This document shows, piece after piece, positions 1 through 12,400 of a stretch of DNA of 64,000 nt (its first letter is position 1; each line of letters starts with the position of its first letter). The DNA lies in the NCBI GenBank assembly GCA_023362775.1, contig JALMGJ010000004.1, positions 36,596,929 to 36,660,928 of the forward strand. The letters are read 5' to 3'. The position numbers and the translations under genes are program-made. Source of the stretch: Charina bottae (taxonomy: Eukaryota; Chordata; Lepidosauria; Squamata; Charinaidae). The notes beneath the pieces were generated by a model. The model was not told the origin of the DNA. It made no database searches and saw nothing but the letters and a program-made list of their open reading frames with translations.

Positions 1-65
1 CATTTCTAAGTAAAAGCATTTCCAATGTGGTGAAACCTCATCTTACCAGACTAATTGGGGCAGGT

Positions 66-298
66 TTGTGTGTGCGCCTTCAAGTCAGTTTTTGACTCCT
101 GGCGACTATCTGTACTACTCCCTGCAGTTTTCTTGGCAAGGTTTTTTGGAAGTGGTTTGCCATTGCCTCCTTCCTAAGGCTGAAGGAGAGTGACTGGCCC
201 AAGGCCACCCAGCTGGCTTCATGTCCAAGGTGGGACTAGAACTCACAGTCTCCTGGTTTCTAGCTTGATGCCTTAACCACTACACCAAACTGTCTCTC
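66..298 (-). repeat. tRNA-derived SINE with GGCAAACCACTTCC-type tail
   Basis: Read on the - strand it starts with a tRNA-like head (GTAGTGGTTAAGGCATC..., GTTCTAGTCCCACC as B box). It continues into GGGCCAGTCACT and then a distinct tail containing GGCAAACCACTTCC and GCCAAGAAAACTGC. The head matches the Sauria-type SINEs elsewhere in the window, but the tail differs. Confidence 0.75.
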
Positions 299-1778
299 AT
301 TGGGACAGAGGTTGTTCATTATTCACAAATGTCCATTAAATATGAAAGTATGTAATTGCAACAATTTGCATCATGTGATGACATCATTATGCAAATGTTA
401 TTTGTGTCAGTTTATAACACATATGACTCAAATGATGCCATTTGCATTATTAAGCAAGTGTCATGTTGCTGTAGAAATTTGGCTTGTTGCATGTGAAATC
501 CATTGTACTAAAGTCTGCTAATTGTAGGTTTTACTATACACAAGTGACATTTGACATTTGTTACAGAATGGGTAACATTACAGTCAATGGCACTTGTTTT
601 GGAGTTACATCTTTATGATTCGATTATGTCTTTATTTTCAAAACAACCCTTTCTATCATTTGATTCTATATACAAATTACATTGAAGGGGAAGGATGGTT
701 TGGTGTTTGTGTTCATTTAGCCATTTTATACATGACTTCCATCACAGAAATTAAAGCCATGTATTTAAAATACCCCAAAGCCTAAATTTTGATAGTTTTC
801 AAAATATTTGTTTATTTATAATTCAAATTTATCACCGCCCATCTCCCCCAATGGGAGAGAGAGAGATCTTAATATAGCTTAAGTTTATTGTAAGTTTATT
901 ATTACATTATTGTAATAATGTCATAATTATGCTAAACAAATCACTTTGCATGCAAATATTAGCAGGGCTGGGGGGGGGGGGAATTTCCAAGACAGTGAAA
1001 AACAACTGGCAGTCAAAGTAAAAAATACAGGGACTAGCAATGGTTTCTTTTGAAAGAGAGACTTGTTTGTTTTAATTTTAGAATAAGAATACTATGAGAT
1101 CAGTGTGATATGATGGTAAAACATGCACATCAGAATTATAACAGACAGTTTAAATGTCAAAATCAGCTATAGACTCTCTGACTTACATGTAAGTATTCAA
1201 GCTGAACAGGTTGTCCAGCTGTAGCACAAGAATGTTATTTTTAACAATGTCAGTTATGTTAAGTTTACGCACTTATAATGTGCTCCTGACTTTTAAGTAA
1301 AAAATGTAGATAACATTTTATTTGCCAATTTCTAGGTCTATCTCCTTATATTGAGTGTGACTACTCTAAGTCTATTGCTTGCACCAGCACTGTGGAGAGC
1401 TGCAATTATGAAATGTGTGCCAAGACCTGAAAGACGATTATGCTCCTGAAAATCTTTAGTTCACATGCTTCAGCAAAGGAAGCCTGTCTATATAATACAT
1501 TTCATATGTTATGTTATTTAGCTTACTACAAGCCTTATTATACTGGTTTCAGTTAATGAAACAAAAATGTAACATTTTTCATAATACATTCTGATTTTTA
1601 GAGTACTGAGTATCTGTTAAATAGATTTTTCCAAAATTTTGTTTATTTTTTAAAAAGTCTATGAATCCAATAATTAATGTGCCTTTTTAAGGATTATTTT
1701 CCAGTCCATGAAGCAAATGAACATTTATGGTGCCTGTGGTACTGCTAAAAAAAACAACCACCCAGTTAGTATCTAGTC
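299..1778. other. Upstream intergenic sequence, no gene seen
   Basis: AT-rich unique-looking DNA without a convincing exon. It includes a short antisense L2 3' tail at about 808-866 (ATCACCGCCCATCTCCC) and a run of G near 970-981. Confidence 0.5.
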
Positions 1779-2064
1779 CAGGGCTTTCCAAAGTGCCGCC
1801 GCTGGCGACACACCGAGCGGCGGCGGCGACACGCGCGCGCATGGCGACGGCGCGGGGGGGCGTGCGGCGGCGCGCACGGCGGCGGCGCGCGCACGATGGC
1901 GGCACGGGAGGGGCGTGCGGCGGCGCGGGGGGCGTGCGGCGGCGCACGCGTGCGTGGCGGCCGCCGTGCACATGCGCGCCACCGCTTCCGGGTGGTGTGG
2001 CGACACACCACGTTGTGTGTGGCGACACACTTTTGTGTCGCGACACACAGTTTGGAAAGCTCTG
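1779..2064. mobile_element. GC-rich hAT-like miniature element, copy 1
   Basis: Starts CAGGGCTTTCCAAA and ends TTTGGAAAGCTCTG, with a perfect 8-bp target duplication ATCTAGTC at 1771-1778 and 2065-2072. The interior is almost pure CGG/CGC with many CpGs. The right end holds repeated TGTGTCGC / GCGACACA motifs. Confidence 0.9.
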
Positions 2065-2436
2065 ATCTAGTCATTGGTCACAATAGTTTTTTTCAAAGCA
2101 ATATAAATTTTTCATTCAAATACAGGATTTAAAACTGCTCTGAGAACTGAAAGTTATGTTCCTAAGAGTAACTAGACAACCCAGTGACCCGTTGGGTCAT
2201 CCTTTGAGAGACAGGTAATGCAGTCTGATGTGACCAGAATGAACATGACATTTTAGGCTGACCATATTTTTTTTACCCCAATGCTGGACAGTCCCGTGGT
2301 CATCTAAGAAAAGTATATATCATAAATAGAAAAATAATTGTAGTGGCAAACGAACTTCAATAATAAGTCAACATTTCCTTCCCTAAACAGAGAAACAGAA
2401 CGACCACAGGCGGGCAAAAAAGCAGTGGGAGTGGGA

Positions 2437-2535
2437 GCGACTTCCTGCCAGCTTCCCCACTGATTTTGCTTGTGGGAAGCTGGCAGGGAGAGTTGGAAAT
2501 CACGATTACGTGACTGCGGGGACCCTGCAACAGCC
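2437..2535. repeat. Fragment of the TA-flanked CAGGTAGT family
   Basis: Contains the internal hairpin CCTGCCAGCTTCCCCAC ... GTGGGAAGCTGGCAGG and the GTGACTGCGGGGACCCTGCA block seen in the other copies. Terminal repeats are missing. Confidence 0.5.
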
Positions 2536-3899
2536 ACAACGTTGTGAATAAAAGTGGTCTGAACATCGTGGAAATTTCAATTCCACAGAAGTAATGAGTC
2601 CTGGATTTTTTATGCATTCTTTATGTTAGCAGATTTTAGGTACCTTGATTCAAAAATTGTTGCGATATAATGCACCGTTTGGGCTAACTTGAAGTTTTAG
2701 TGGTATATAGACATCTCACTCATTGCTTTTAAAATCAATTATCTGTAATAATGATTTACTTTTATCATGATTTGTGGTCTGAAACATATGGTTAATAGTG
2801 ATCAGAATAACTTCTAGTATGACTACCAAGGTCTTTTTGTACTGATGTTAAGTGTTAATTAAAAGAATTCTTGGAGGATACTTAAGTTTCTAGTTTCATT
2901 CTTTGGATATACAGCAGAACTAGAACTACTGTCATGTTGAACCAGCCTTTGAGTGTAATAAATGATTCACCACTACACATTTTCAAATGAAAAAATCCTT
3001 AAATTATATTGTTCCCTATTATACTGCAGTGTTACTTATTGGAAATGAATGCACTGGTTATTCTCTCAACTTAATGAGCTAAATTTTTAAAAACTGGCAC
3101 CCTAAGTAAGAATTGGTAATTCTGCACATTCTTCACTATAAGAGTTTGTTATTTATTAAAACTGTTTTCAATATATAAATTCAATATAAATTTTTTAAAG
3201 TTACAGAAAATATACTGAATTGGAAAGTTGCAAACTGAAATATGTATTACTTCTGGACATGTTTTTCAAAAGCTTTTTTTAACATTGGAAGTGAAAAACG
3301 TGGAGAATACAGGTAGTCCTTGTTTAGCGACAATTGGGATTGGCAATTCAGTCATTAAGTGAAGTGGTCACTAAGTGAGTCAAATACTCTTTTCTTCTAT
3401 TTAAGATATTAATAAATATTTTTGTATACTTTTCTGATTTTGGGAGAAGGAGAAAGGTTAATTGTTTTAGAAGTATGTAACATTTTCAACATCCTCAAGT
3501 TCGGATAGTACAAGGAAACTGCCTTTAATATGAGCTGGTAAGGGAGGGACCTAATTAAGCAGTGGCTTTGTTCATCAATCATCCTTTGGTTGAACTACCT
3601 TTTACTAAATCATGCCCCTTCTAAAGAAATGTGCTCAGGTTAATTGTGCAAATGGGTAGGTAAGAAAAGTGTAACAGGCAGAATGTTAATTCAAAAGCCA
3701 CATTCCTTTGAGCACCATTTAATATGTGAGGCATATTAAGCAGGGGATATTTTAAGAGTGCAGGAAAAGACATACAGGCTGGATGAACCCTCGGACTTCC
3801 ATCTCCGGTACATGCATGGTCTCCCTCCTGCATTAATATAATCTCTCCCCTCCCTAAATGGTTTTGTGCGTCTTCCTACTCTGGAATCAGCTCATCCAC
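2536..3899. other. Intergenic sequence upstream of TFDP1
   Basis: AT-rich, no exon recognised. The only repeat seen is a truncated CAGGTAGT-family left end at 3310-3390. Confidence 0.5.
3310..3390 (+). repeat. Truncated left end of the CAGGTAGT (TA-flanked) element
   Basis: Begins TA/CAGGTAGTCCTTG followed by TTAGCGACAATTGGGA and CATTAAGTGAAGTGGTCACTAAGTGA, as in the fuller copies at 19459 and 23670. Confidence 0.65.
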
Positions 3900-4342
3900 A
3901 AAGGTAATTAATGATTGCTTCTTGAAAATGACGGATAACGCATATCTAGTAGGCCTACGTCGTCCGTCTCGCTATCTCCTTGCAACTATTATATTCACTA
4001 CAATAAGCTTCAGCTGCACTTCGACACATACTTCTAGGCTCTTGAGCATGTGCGAATCACAGGACGCACCAACAACCGCTTCTGCAATCGCTAAAGCTGC
4101 TCCGCTCCCGTCTAAACAGCAAAAAGGGCAGGCTGGGGAAACGTCACGCACCGCTTAAACTGCAGGGACACTGATTATCCATGCCCCACCGTGGGAGGGG
4201 CAGCCCTTCTCCCGACGGAGCCTTCCATCTCGCGAGGGCGGGGCTTCCGACGGGGTGGGGGCCAGCTGGCGGATTCCGAAGCCAACAGCAACCGCTAGCG
4301 CGTTTAGTCTCCGAGAGCAATAAGGCGTGTTGGAATCTCGAA

Positions 4343-4352
4343 GGCGCGAAAA
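4343..4352 (-). promoter_or_regulatory. E2F-type site
   Basis: GGCGCGAAAA on the + strand is TTTTCGCGCC on the - strand, matching the E2F consensus TTTSGCGC. It lies about 140 bp upstream of a CRE and about 190 bp upstream of the proposed first-exon donor. Confidence 0.6.
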
Positions 4353-4358
4353 CCTGAC

Positions 4359-4368
4359 GCATGCGCGC
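4359..4368 (+). promoter_or_regulatory. NRF1-like site
   Basis: GCATGCGCGC resembles the NRF1 palindrome GCGCATGCGC, common in CpG-island promoters. It is 6 bp downstream of the E2F-type site. Confidence 0.4.
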
Positions 4369-4439
4369 GTCTTTTTCTGCACCGCCCCGGTAGGCTGGCT
4401 AAACAAACGTCTGGCGTAAGGAGACGGGGGAGGGCGTAA

Positions 4440-4530
4440 CGAGATCCCCGCGTTTGTCTATGTGGGGCACGTTTCGCTACGTGACGTCACCTCCAGCGCG
4501 CAGCGTCACGCCGGAGGGACGCACGAAAGT
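4440..4530 (+). other. TFDP1: Candidate non-coding first exon of TFDP1
   Basis: A strong donor GTAAGT begins at 4531 directly after the CRE-bearing promoter and suits the acceptor at 6416. The left boundary is inferred. An alternative, weaker donor (AG/GTGTGAG) lies near 4661. Confidence 0.4.
4482..4489 (+). promoter_or_regulatory. Palindromic CRE/ATF site
   Basis: A perfect TGACGTCA within GTGACGTCAC, inside the CpG island. CREB/ATF sites of this kind usually lie within about 100 bp of a start site, so transcription probably begins near 4440-4520. Confidence 0.6.
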
Positions 4531-6416
4531 GTAAGTTTCAATTTTTTCCTCCCTTCTTCCTGCCAACCGCCAAGAAACTCACCCTTGCGGGATCGCGGCG
4601 GGAGAGTGAGCGGGGGTAGCGGCGCTCCTCGTTCGCCTTCTGTGCAGGAAGCGTGAACAGGTGTGAGGGGCAGCTACGAGGCGTCAAGGACGACAGCCCG
4701 CCGGGCTCCACGGAGCCGGGGGGGGGGGCAGGAAGGAGAGCGCGACTTGGCAGGGGCAGGGGATGGTGGCGCTTTGGAGAGAGGCGACGGCGAGGTCTGC
4801 CGCCGCACTCTGTTCATGCTTACCAGAAGGCGAGCCCCCCACCGCCTAGCAAGGCTTACTTCCAAGGAAGTCTGCATCGAATGGGAACTCCGGATTCTAA
4901 TTGAAGCCAAGCGGGATGGAAATAAGACCAATTCGTTTTAAGGGGGATTTACTCCGAAGGCGGCGCATTGAGGTTTAGGCAGCCGATCCCTCCCTCGATC
5001 CTTGCACGCGTATTTGGCGTGCAAAAGTCACCGAGGGTCATTGCTTCCAAGCCAACGTGCAGAGGCTGCACCCTGAAGGGCTGCACACAGTTAAGAGGGA
5101 CTTGCGACTGCGTGCGAAACCGGGCGGCCGTCCATCCCTCACCCCCACTCGGGCCCTTGAGTCAGGAACACCTCCCGCCACCGCGCCCCCAAAGGAAGCA
5201 GACTGGGGAGCGGGGGTAGCAACGCTGCGAGGAGAAATAGCGATTAAAAAAACGTTGCTTTGTCATTATTGCGGGATAGTTTGCGTTTTCACCTCGCGAC
5301 TGGTGCAATGGTTGGGGGGTGAAGGAGAAGCGTCCTTCCAAACGCAGCTCCTGCCGGCGAGGGCGCCTACTGGGTCCCCCCCGGGGGTTTCAGGAGGGCC
5401 GCGCATTGCACATGTGCAGTTGGCATCTCTGGCTCTTGCGAGAGCGGCGGCGACGCTGTGGGTGGGGGAATTGCTCGGGAGTGCGTGGTGGGGGATGGAG
5501 TTGGCTCTCGGCTTCTCCTCGCTCGCGCTTCAGGTACCGAGGGCCCCGCAGCAAGAGGGGGGCCGGGCTCGAGGACAGGTGGCGAAGGAAGTGGAAGCGG
5601 CTGCCGTGCATCGCCGCTGCTGCTCCTGCTTGTCTTGCGGAGCGTTTAGGCGGGACGGTTTAACGTGAGGAAGAGACCGTCCTCCTTTCCCTTCGCCCTA
5701 TTCAGCCCATCGACCGCCCTCCCCTCGGGCCGGTGACACAGGAGCGAGGGGGAGAGCGGTGCCTGGGTGGCCTGCGTCCCTCTCCCTCCAGAGCCAGTTG
5801 TGCGGCGGGGCCAGACTTCCAGGGCTCCGGCCGGGTTTCTGAGGCCCTGGAAAGGGGCGGGTAGGTGCAGGAGGCGGGGGCTGGCGGGACTTGTTCTCTG
5901 AAGCACAGATGCTGCTGCTTGCTTGCTTGATTTTCACCGGGGCTCAGAACCCGCTCTCCCCTCCCCCTCCTCGTGGAAACATTACATAAATTGCCTGGGC
6001 CTGCTTGGCTATTTGCACAGAGGAAGCGGCGTGCGTTTTGTTTAGGATTGGGAAAGAGTGCATTGGGGGTTGGGCCCCGAGGCCTAGCAGTTGTAATGCA
6101 GTGAATGGGGCAGGCATTACACGCTTAGGTTGTGCATATCTTTGTTTATGAGGCATAATTATTCTCAGAAACTCAGTGCACTGTTGGATAGGACCTTATC
6201 TTGCTCAGCTCACCCGTGTTTATATTGTTATTTTCTTAGAAAAAAGAAACTAAATTCCTTGAGAACTAAACTGCCCCATATGGGAGGGAGAGCTTTTGTA
6301 AATCTTACTTATTTTAAATCCAAGCTGGATGACTAACAATATCTGAGCACTGTTAGTATTCAATATTAAATGTGTGTGAGTTTACACTTAGTTATATTCT
6401 TCCTTTTCTTTTTCAG

Positions 6417-6487
6417 AATATAGTACAACTGTTTCTGTTCCTCCCGTGGTGATCAGAAGTAAACATTTTGTTTTTGGACTTGGTAAC
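6417..6487 (+). other. TFDP1: TFDP1 5' UTR portion of the first coding exon
   Basis: A pyrimidine tract ending TTTTTCAG at 6416 is followed by 71 bases without an ATG, then the start codon at 6488. The exon ends at 6499 with donor GTAAGT. At least one more non-coding exon must lie upstream, in the CpG island. Confidence 0.8.
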
Positions 6488-9400
6488 ATGGCAAAAGATG
6501 TAAGTATATTTGTAAATAATAATTCTAGAGATACTGCTAGGATTAATGAATATAGAAATTACATACTGCTGTTGCTGAAATAGCATTGTATAGGAGTTGA
6601 GTGAAGCAGATCCATCTTATTGATTAATAAGCATATCAGTGGAACTATTACCATATTCCAAGAATGTATCATAGCTCCCTCCCCACCAAAGCTAAGCTGC
6701 CTTTAGTATGCCACAAACTCCATCCTCCACAAACAAGACAAGTCATCATCTTCTCCAATAGCAATTAGGCAGCTGCTGTGGTATTAATGTAGTGTCAAAA
6801 TGTGCTGTGTTTATCAGAATAAAATATCAGTGCAGTGCCATTTACCTTAGTACTATCTGCTATTAGTACATTTTCATTCTGTTTACTTTAGAAGGAACCA
6901 ATTATCAACACTTGATTGACCTGAAGCAGTTTTATTTGGATCACCAGTAGTTCTGCCTACTTTTAGCAAAGGAATTATTAAACTTTTGTCTACCTTTGTA
7001 TTTTTCAAAAATTGACTGTCTTTTAGAATGCTGCTTTGCTATTTTTCTGGATCATACGATAGGTTCCCTAATTTGTTTTCATCTATTGATATTTTTTAAT
7101 ATCACAAGAAGCTTTAAATTTGAAAACTTACAGATGGCTCATCTGGTGCTGACTTTATTTCATGCTTATTTATATCATAGATATATATTCTATGATCATT
7201 ATCTAAATACAAAATACCTTTCATATTTAGGTGTATCTTTATCCTTCTATGAATATAACCTTATTGTACGTTAATGTGTAATATAGTTTTTAAAAAGTAT
7301 TAGCTTAAATTGGTTTACTATTACATTATCGATTACTCAAATCATGACCTGAGAAACCTTTGTTTGAATGTTTAAATCACTTTCTTAATTACGATTTTCT
7401 TCAGTTAGAAAAAAATCAGTTCAATTTAATCCATGCATATGGTCCTATATGAGCAGAAATTTAATTGGTTGGGTAACCATTTGATACATTATGTTTCTAA
7501 AACTAGTGATCCATTAAGTCAGTCATACCCTCCACCCCCTACACAAATCATGGTTTCTGATCTACCATAGCATTGATTGTTCAGTACTTTGTTTGTTTGT
7601 TTTAATGGTTTACTCACGAAGCACAAACAGGAAGTAGACTGTATCATCTTTGGCAGTCCGCAACTTTATATTTAGCTCCAGGTTGAATTGATTTAAATCA
7701 AACCATTTTAAACTAATCATTATTTTTAATTCACTTTTTATTTCAAACTGTATTCCTGGACAAGCTTTCATAGGTGCCAGTTAGCATAATAAATAGTTCA
7801 ACTTGCAACCTGTTGCATGTCCTAAATGTTAACTGAATCTGTTATATCCAACAGCCTACAGATACTGCAAAATTATTGTAGATTAGATACAAGTGAAAAA
7901 TTAACCTTCAGTACACATAGAAGGTTAGTTAGAAGCTTAAACAATTGTATGTATGTTCCATTAAAAATCAGAACAAGGCAATGATATACCATTTTCCTAT
8001 CGTTGCCATGTGAACAACACAATATGTCCATTAATATAAAAAGTGAAGTCTGACTTATAGGAGACTTTAATTACCCTTTAAACAAAGCATACAAGAGTGT
8101 TAGAACATGTTTAGGATTGGATGTAAGCATACATACTTTTCTCCAAGCAATGACTGGTACATAGAGAAAATTTATTCCTCCATGGGATGGGAAATAAATG
8201 TCCATACTGTTTGCTTGGTAAAGTCATGAATAAAACTTTGCAGACTTCATGTGGTGGAGGATCTGAAACAGGAACATGAGCTTTGAATAAGCCTGAGATG
8301 ATAAGAATGTGTGTCCTGGGGCCTTTGTAAACTCTTCTATAATAAATTGAATATATGACTTATACCATTCAATATCAAAAATCATATTGTCTGTACTTTT
8401 TTATTAAATGTGTTTAACTTGTACTATCCAATGAACTTGTGATTCGTTTTCAAGTTCAAAATGTCCAGATCAGAGTTTGAAACAACTGTTCTGACATTAC
8501 CAAAAGTATTCTGGTGCCATTTCAAACTTGGAACACTTCTGGAATAGTTGGAATACTTTCAGTAAACCATTTCAAACTCAAAACATGTTAACTTTGCAAC
8601 ATCAGCAAAACTTAATAGCAAAAAAATAACTTTCTCTACCTGTTACCTTATACACATTCTTGCACAGTGTGCTTGCTTTGCATATGTCAACCTAAAAGCT
8701 CAACAATATAGCAGTGCTACATATGTAGCGTGCTATATTTTTGCATTTGGCAAGCTGTCTGAAAAATAAAGCCCAGCAGACAACCCATGAGCTCTAACTT
8801 TCCAATAGTAAACAATTTAATTTTTAAAACAGGCAGATAACAACCTTTTCTTATCCAAAGTATCCTTAGTAAACGTGCTTAACTGAGACCCCATGTCCCT
8901 ACTCCTTAAAGTCAGTGGTATTAGGGTTATTCTCCAAGTCAGTGTGGTTTGGAAAATTTGTTTTTAAAGTCAATGGTGTGATACCAATGCACACAAAACC
9001 ACGTGGTATGATATGCCTCATTTTGTCTTTAACTTGAGACAAAATTTAGGAGCACTGAAAGTTATGTTCTGAGTTGGGAACACTTGAAGCTCTTGAACAT
9101 TTTACACATCCTAATGAATACCCAGTTTAAATTAATTTCAAAAAGAAATTAGTGTTTACCTTATTAAGAGCCTTGAAACATTACATACTCTTATAAAAGC
9201 AGATGTTTTTTTCTTTTATTTTACAGACCTGAATATCCGTTTCAAAATACTTTATTCTCTGCTAAACAAAATGCATCCCTCACATAAACTTTGATTTTAA
9301 AATTGACAGACCTAATTTAATAGCATTATCATGATGTATTTTTTCCAGGAAAGGAATCAAAGATGTCTTGAGAAAGTACTATAAAATTGAAAAGGAATAT

Positions 9401-12400
9401 CTGTTACATATGAAGTGCTTGATATTAACATTTTCCTTTATATTTAAGTGACTGTCTAGCATATGAGCTTGTAAGAAAGGATTCCATGTCTTCTGAGAAA
9501 GCATTGACTTCCATAGCATGTTGTCTGCTTCTTTCATACATCTACATTATGTAGCTGAAAGTAATCTAGGAAATCTAAACTCTCTCAATTATTTCTACTT
9601 TGTGTGTTTTGTAAAAGAAGACTAAAAATATGAGTGAGTTGGGAGTGCTTCTGAATTTCATTTTGACTTGAACTAATCAAATATATTTTGATTAAATGAG
9701 CAATAGAAGTTACATTTGCTATTTTTCAAATATGACTTTTCTGAACTATTCATTTTAATGAAACAGCTATGATGCAGAAGCAAAATTCAAATATGTAGAC
9801 TATGGATTGCTTGCATAATCTACTCAGAAAGTAATCATGAAAACAAAAGTAAGATGTAGAGACTAATTCAAAAGAGAACAAGATTTATTTTATACACAAG
9901 TACTTGATCAGAGAGTAATTTAAAGATTCCAAATGAAAATCATATCTTCAAGTTTGATATCCCAAAGCCATATGAATAAACCATCACTGCTAAGTTCTGA
10001 TATGAATATAAACTACAGTTTGTTTCTAGTTAAGGTGAAAGATGAGTCTCAGGATCACATTGGGTTTTGGTGTACAATAGTTTGTGTTCTGAGTTGAGTT
10101 GAAGTGTGGCAGCAAATTCAATCTAGTAGCCCAAAAACATAAGTAGACTTTGGCTATTACCACATGTGCATAATGGAGGATATTTGAAAATTTGATGAAT
10201 TATTCAGCAAAGCTGTCCGATCACAAGTAAAAAAATGCTACTATAGAATTCACAAATGTATTATAGTAAATTACATTTCAGAAACTGTTCATACACTTTA
10301 AATATAAGAAAGCTATCGGAGCTACCGGCCTGATAACACGTTTTATTGTAGCTCCTGTTTGTCTGTCTGTCTCTCTCTATATATATTTTATCCCGCCTTT
10401 ATTATTTTTATAAATAACTCAAGGTGGCGAACATACCTAATGCTCCTTCCTCCTCCTCTTTTCCCCACAACAGCAACCGTGTGAGGTGAGTTGGGCTGAG
10501 AGAGGGACTGGCCCAAGGTCACCCAGCCGGCTTTCATGCCTAAGGCGGGACTAGAACTCACAGACTAGCTCAGCACCTTAACCACTAGACCAAACTGGCT
10601 ATATTAATAGATTTTTAGCAATTTTTTTCTTGAATTCAACTTATACTGTTTTGGGTGAGATAAATGTGAAGGCAAAAACACAGATAAAGGACTGTGGATT
10701 TGAATGACATTTACAAATTCATTGTGCTTATAAAACTTGAGTTTCTTTGTTTTTAATTTCTTATCCTTCTTAAAGGAATACCTCACTGCAGTTATCTGTA
10801 TAGTCCCTCTGATCCTACCCCTATCACTGTAGTTTTAGCTCTGAAATGGCCCAGTTGGATAGAGCATGCCTCAGATTTTACCTAAAAGGTATTTCATATT
10901 TACTTTCTCCAGATCAGAATAAGGTTCCTTATTTATCTGGCGTACTATTTTGAATTGTACAAAATTGAATTTTGAATTGAAAACAATGAAATTTTATGTG
11001 TTTATATAAAGAATTTCTAATCTCCAGTACTTTTATCAGCAGTAGTAGTCACAGCAAACAATTTTGTTATGTGAGAAATATTATGGGAAAACCACTTTTT
11101 TCCTGTTATGAGGAATTGTACTCAAGTCTTAAATATATTTCTTTCCTTGACAGGTGAGAAAGATTAAATTATGCTTTATAATGCAAAATACTGTATAGAA
11201 AATTTTGAACAGCTTTCATTGCTACTTTTTGGAGCAGAGTGTAGCTTTTCGAGCATTCTAGCTTCAGATTACAAGATGAGACAAGAAATCCAGGTCCAGC
11301 TTTCTTGAATGAGACTGCTTAGGTTTTAAGGTTCTAAAATATATGAAGCTTATTTTGTGAACTTGGTTAACAAAATAAAGATCCCAATGAGTTCTGTTTT
11401 TAATGAATGCATTTTGGTTTATACAGGGCTTAGGAGTGAATTTGATCATCCTTGTAGATGATCTGCTCGACTAAAACTAGATTGTCTTTGTTGGTTTTGA
11501 TGGGTCTGCCTAGTAATTTTCTATAGCATAGTACCTTTCTGAATTCCTGACAGGAATAAGCTTGAGATATACTGCCTTATGGTGGTTCCAGTTCCACTTG
11601 AAGAGTCAATTTCAGCAGATGTTGGCAACTTTTTCCAGCACCTTAATTACCAGTGTATGGTTTTATTTAGTTCTACATGCTAGTTACCATCATTCTACCT
11701 GGAACTGTTTGGATAGGTCATCTAGGGATTTTGTTTATGCTGTTGCAGATATATAGCACGCAGGTATCTTTCTGGACTACCTGGTGGAGATGTACTGGAT
11801 TTAAAAATTCTTCTATGAGAAGAGAAGCCATGTCTCATGCATAAGAGAATGCAGATTTTTTACATCCAGCCACAGCTTTATACAGTATATTCTTGGAAAG
11901 CTACTCTAGAAGATCAAAAACTCTTCTCTACAACAGTTCTTCTAAAACTTTGCAATACCACTGTAGTCCAAACTATTTAAATTGGGAACACCTAATTTAA
12001 ACAAAATACGAAATGAAACGTCTTAGTAATGCACTTCATTTTTCCTTACTTTTAATACATCTATTTTAATCTTATTGAGATATATGAGCTTGCATATGAT
12101 GGCATATTTCATCAGTATCTGCAGTGAGATTTGTTAAAGTTGGTATAATATTAGCATATTTCAAAATTTGGTGTTCTTTGTAGTGAGTGCTGCATATCTA
12201 TTTCACAAATATATTTTGGAGGAAAAACAGGATCTTTAATGCTTTACATTTTAAAAAGTATTGTCTGAAATTTCATTTCAAATTTTTTAGTGCAGGATCC
12301 ACTAGGGCTGGTCCTTTTCTTCTTTGATATGACAGCCCTTCTGATATTTTAAGACTGTTACTGAATCTAAATATCCCCAGGCTCTTAACTGTTCATCATA

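Larger units (their letters stand above)
3900..6100 (+). promoter_or_regulatory. TFDP1: CpG-island promoter region of TFDP1
   Basis: This is the only long non-repetitive GC- and CpG-rich block in the window. It sits just upstream of the first TFDP1 exon. It contains E2F-, NRF1- and CRE-type sites between 4343 and 4489 and no obvious TATA box, as expected for a broadly expressed cell-cycle gene. Open frames in the block are composition artefacts. The exact transcription start cannot be read from sequence. Confidence 0.85.

Noticed and set aside
1687..2132. Overlapping Arg/Ala/Pro-rich open frames on both strands (also at 13234-13468, 16813-17124, 50042-50525, 59014-59833).
   Set aside because: They exist only because the CGG/CGC-rich miniature elements contain few stop codons. 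Every frame is open, none resembles a protein family, and they end at element borders.
4144..5906. Open frames up to 203 codons in the GC-rich block.
   Set aside because: CpG-island composition on both strands with no conserved motif. The block is the TFDP1 promoter and first intron.
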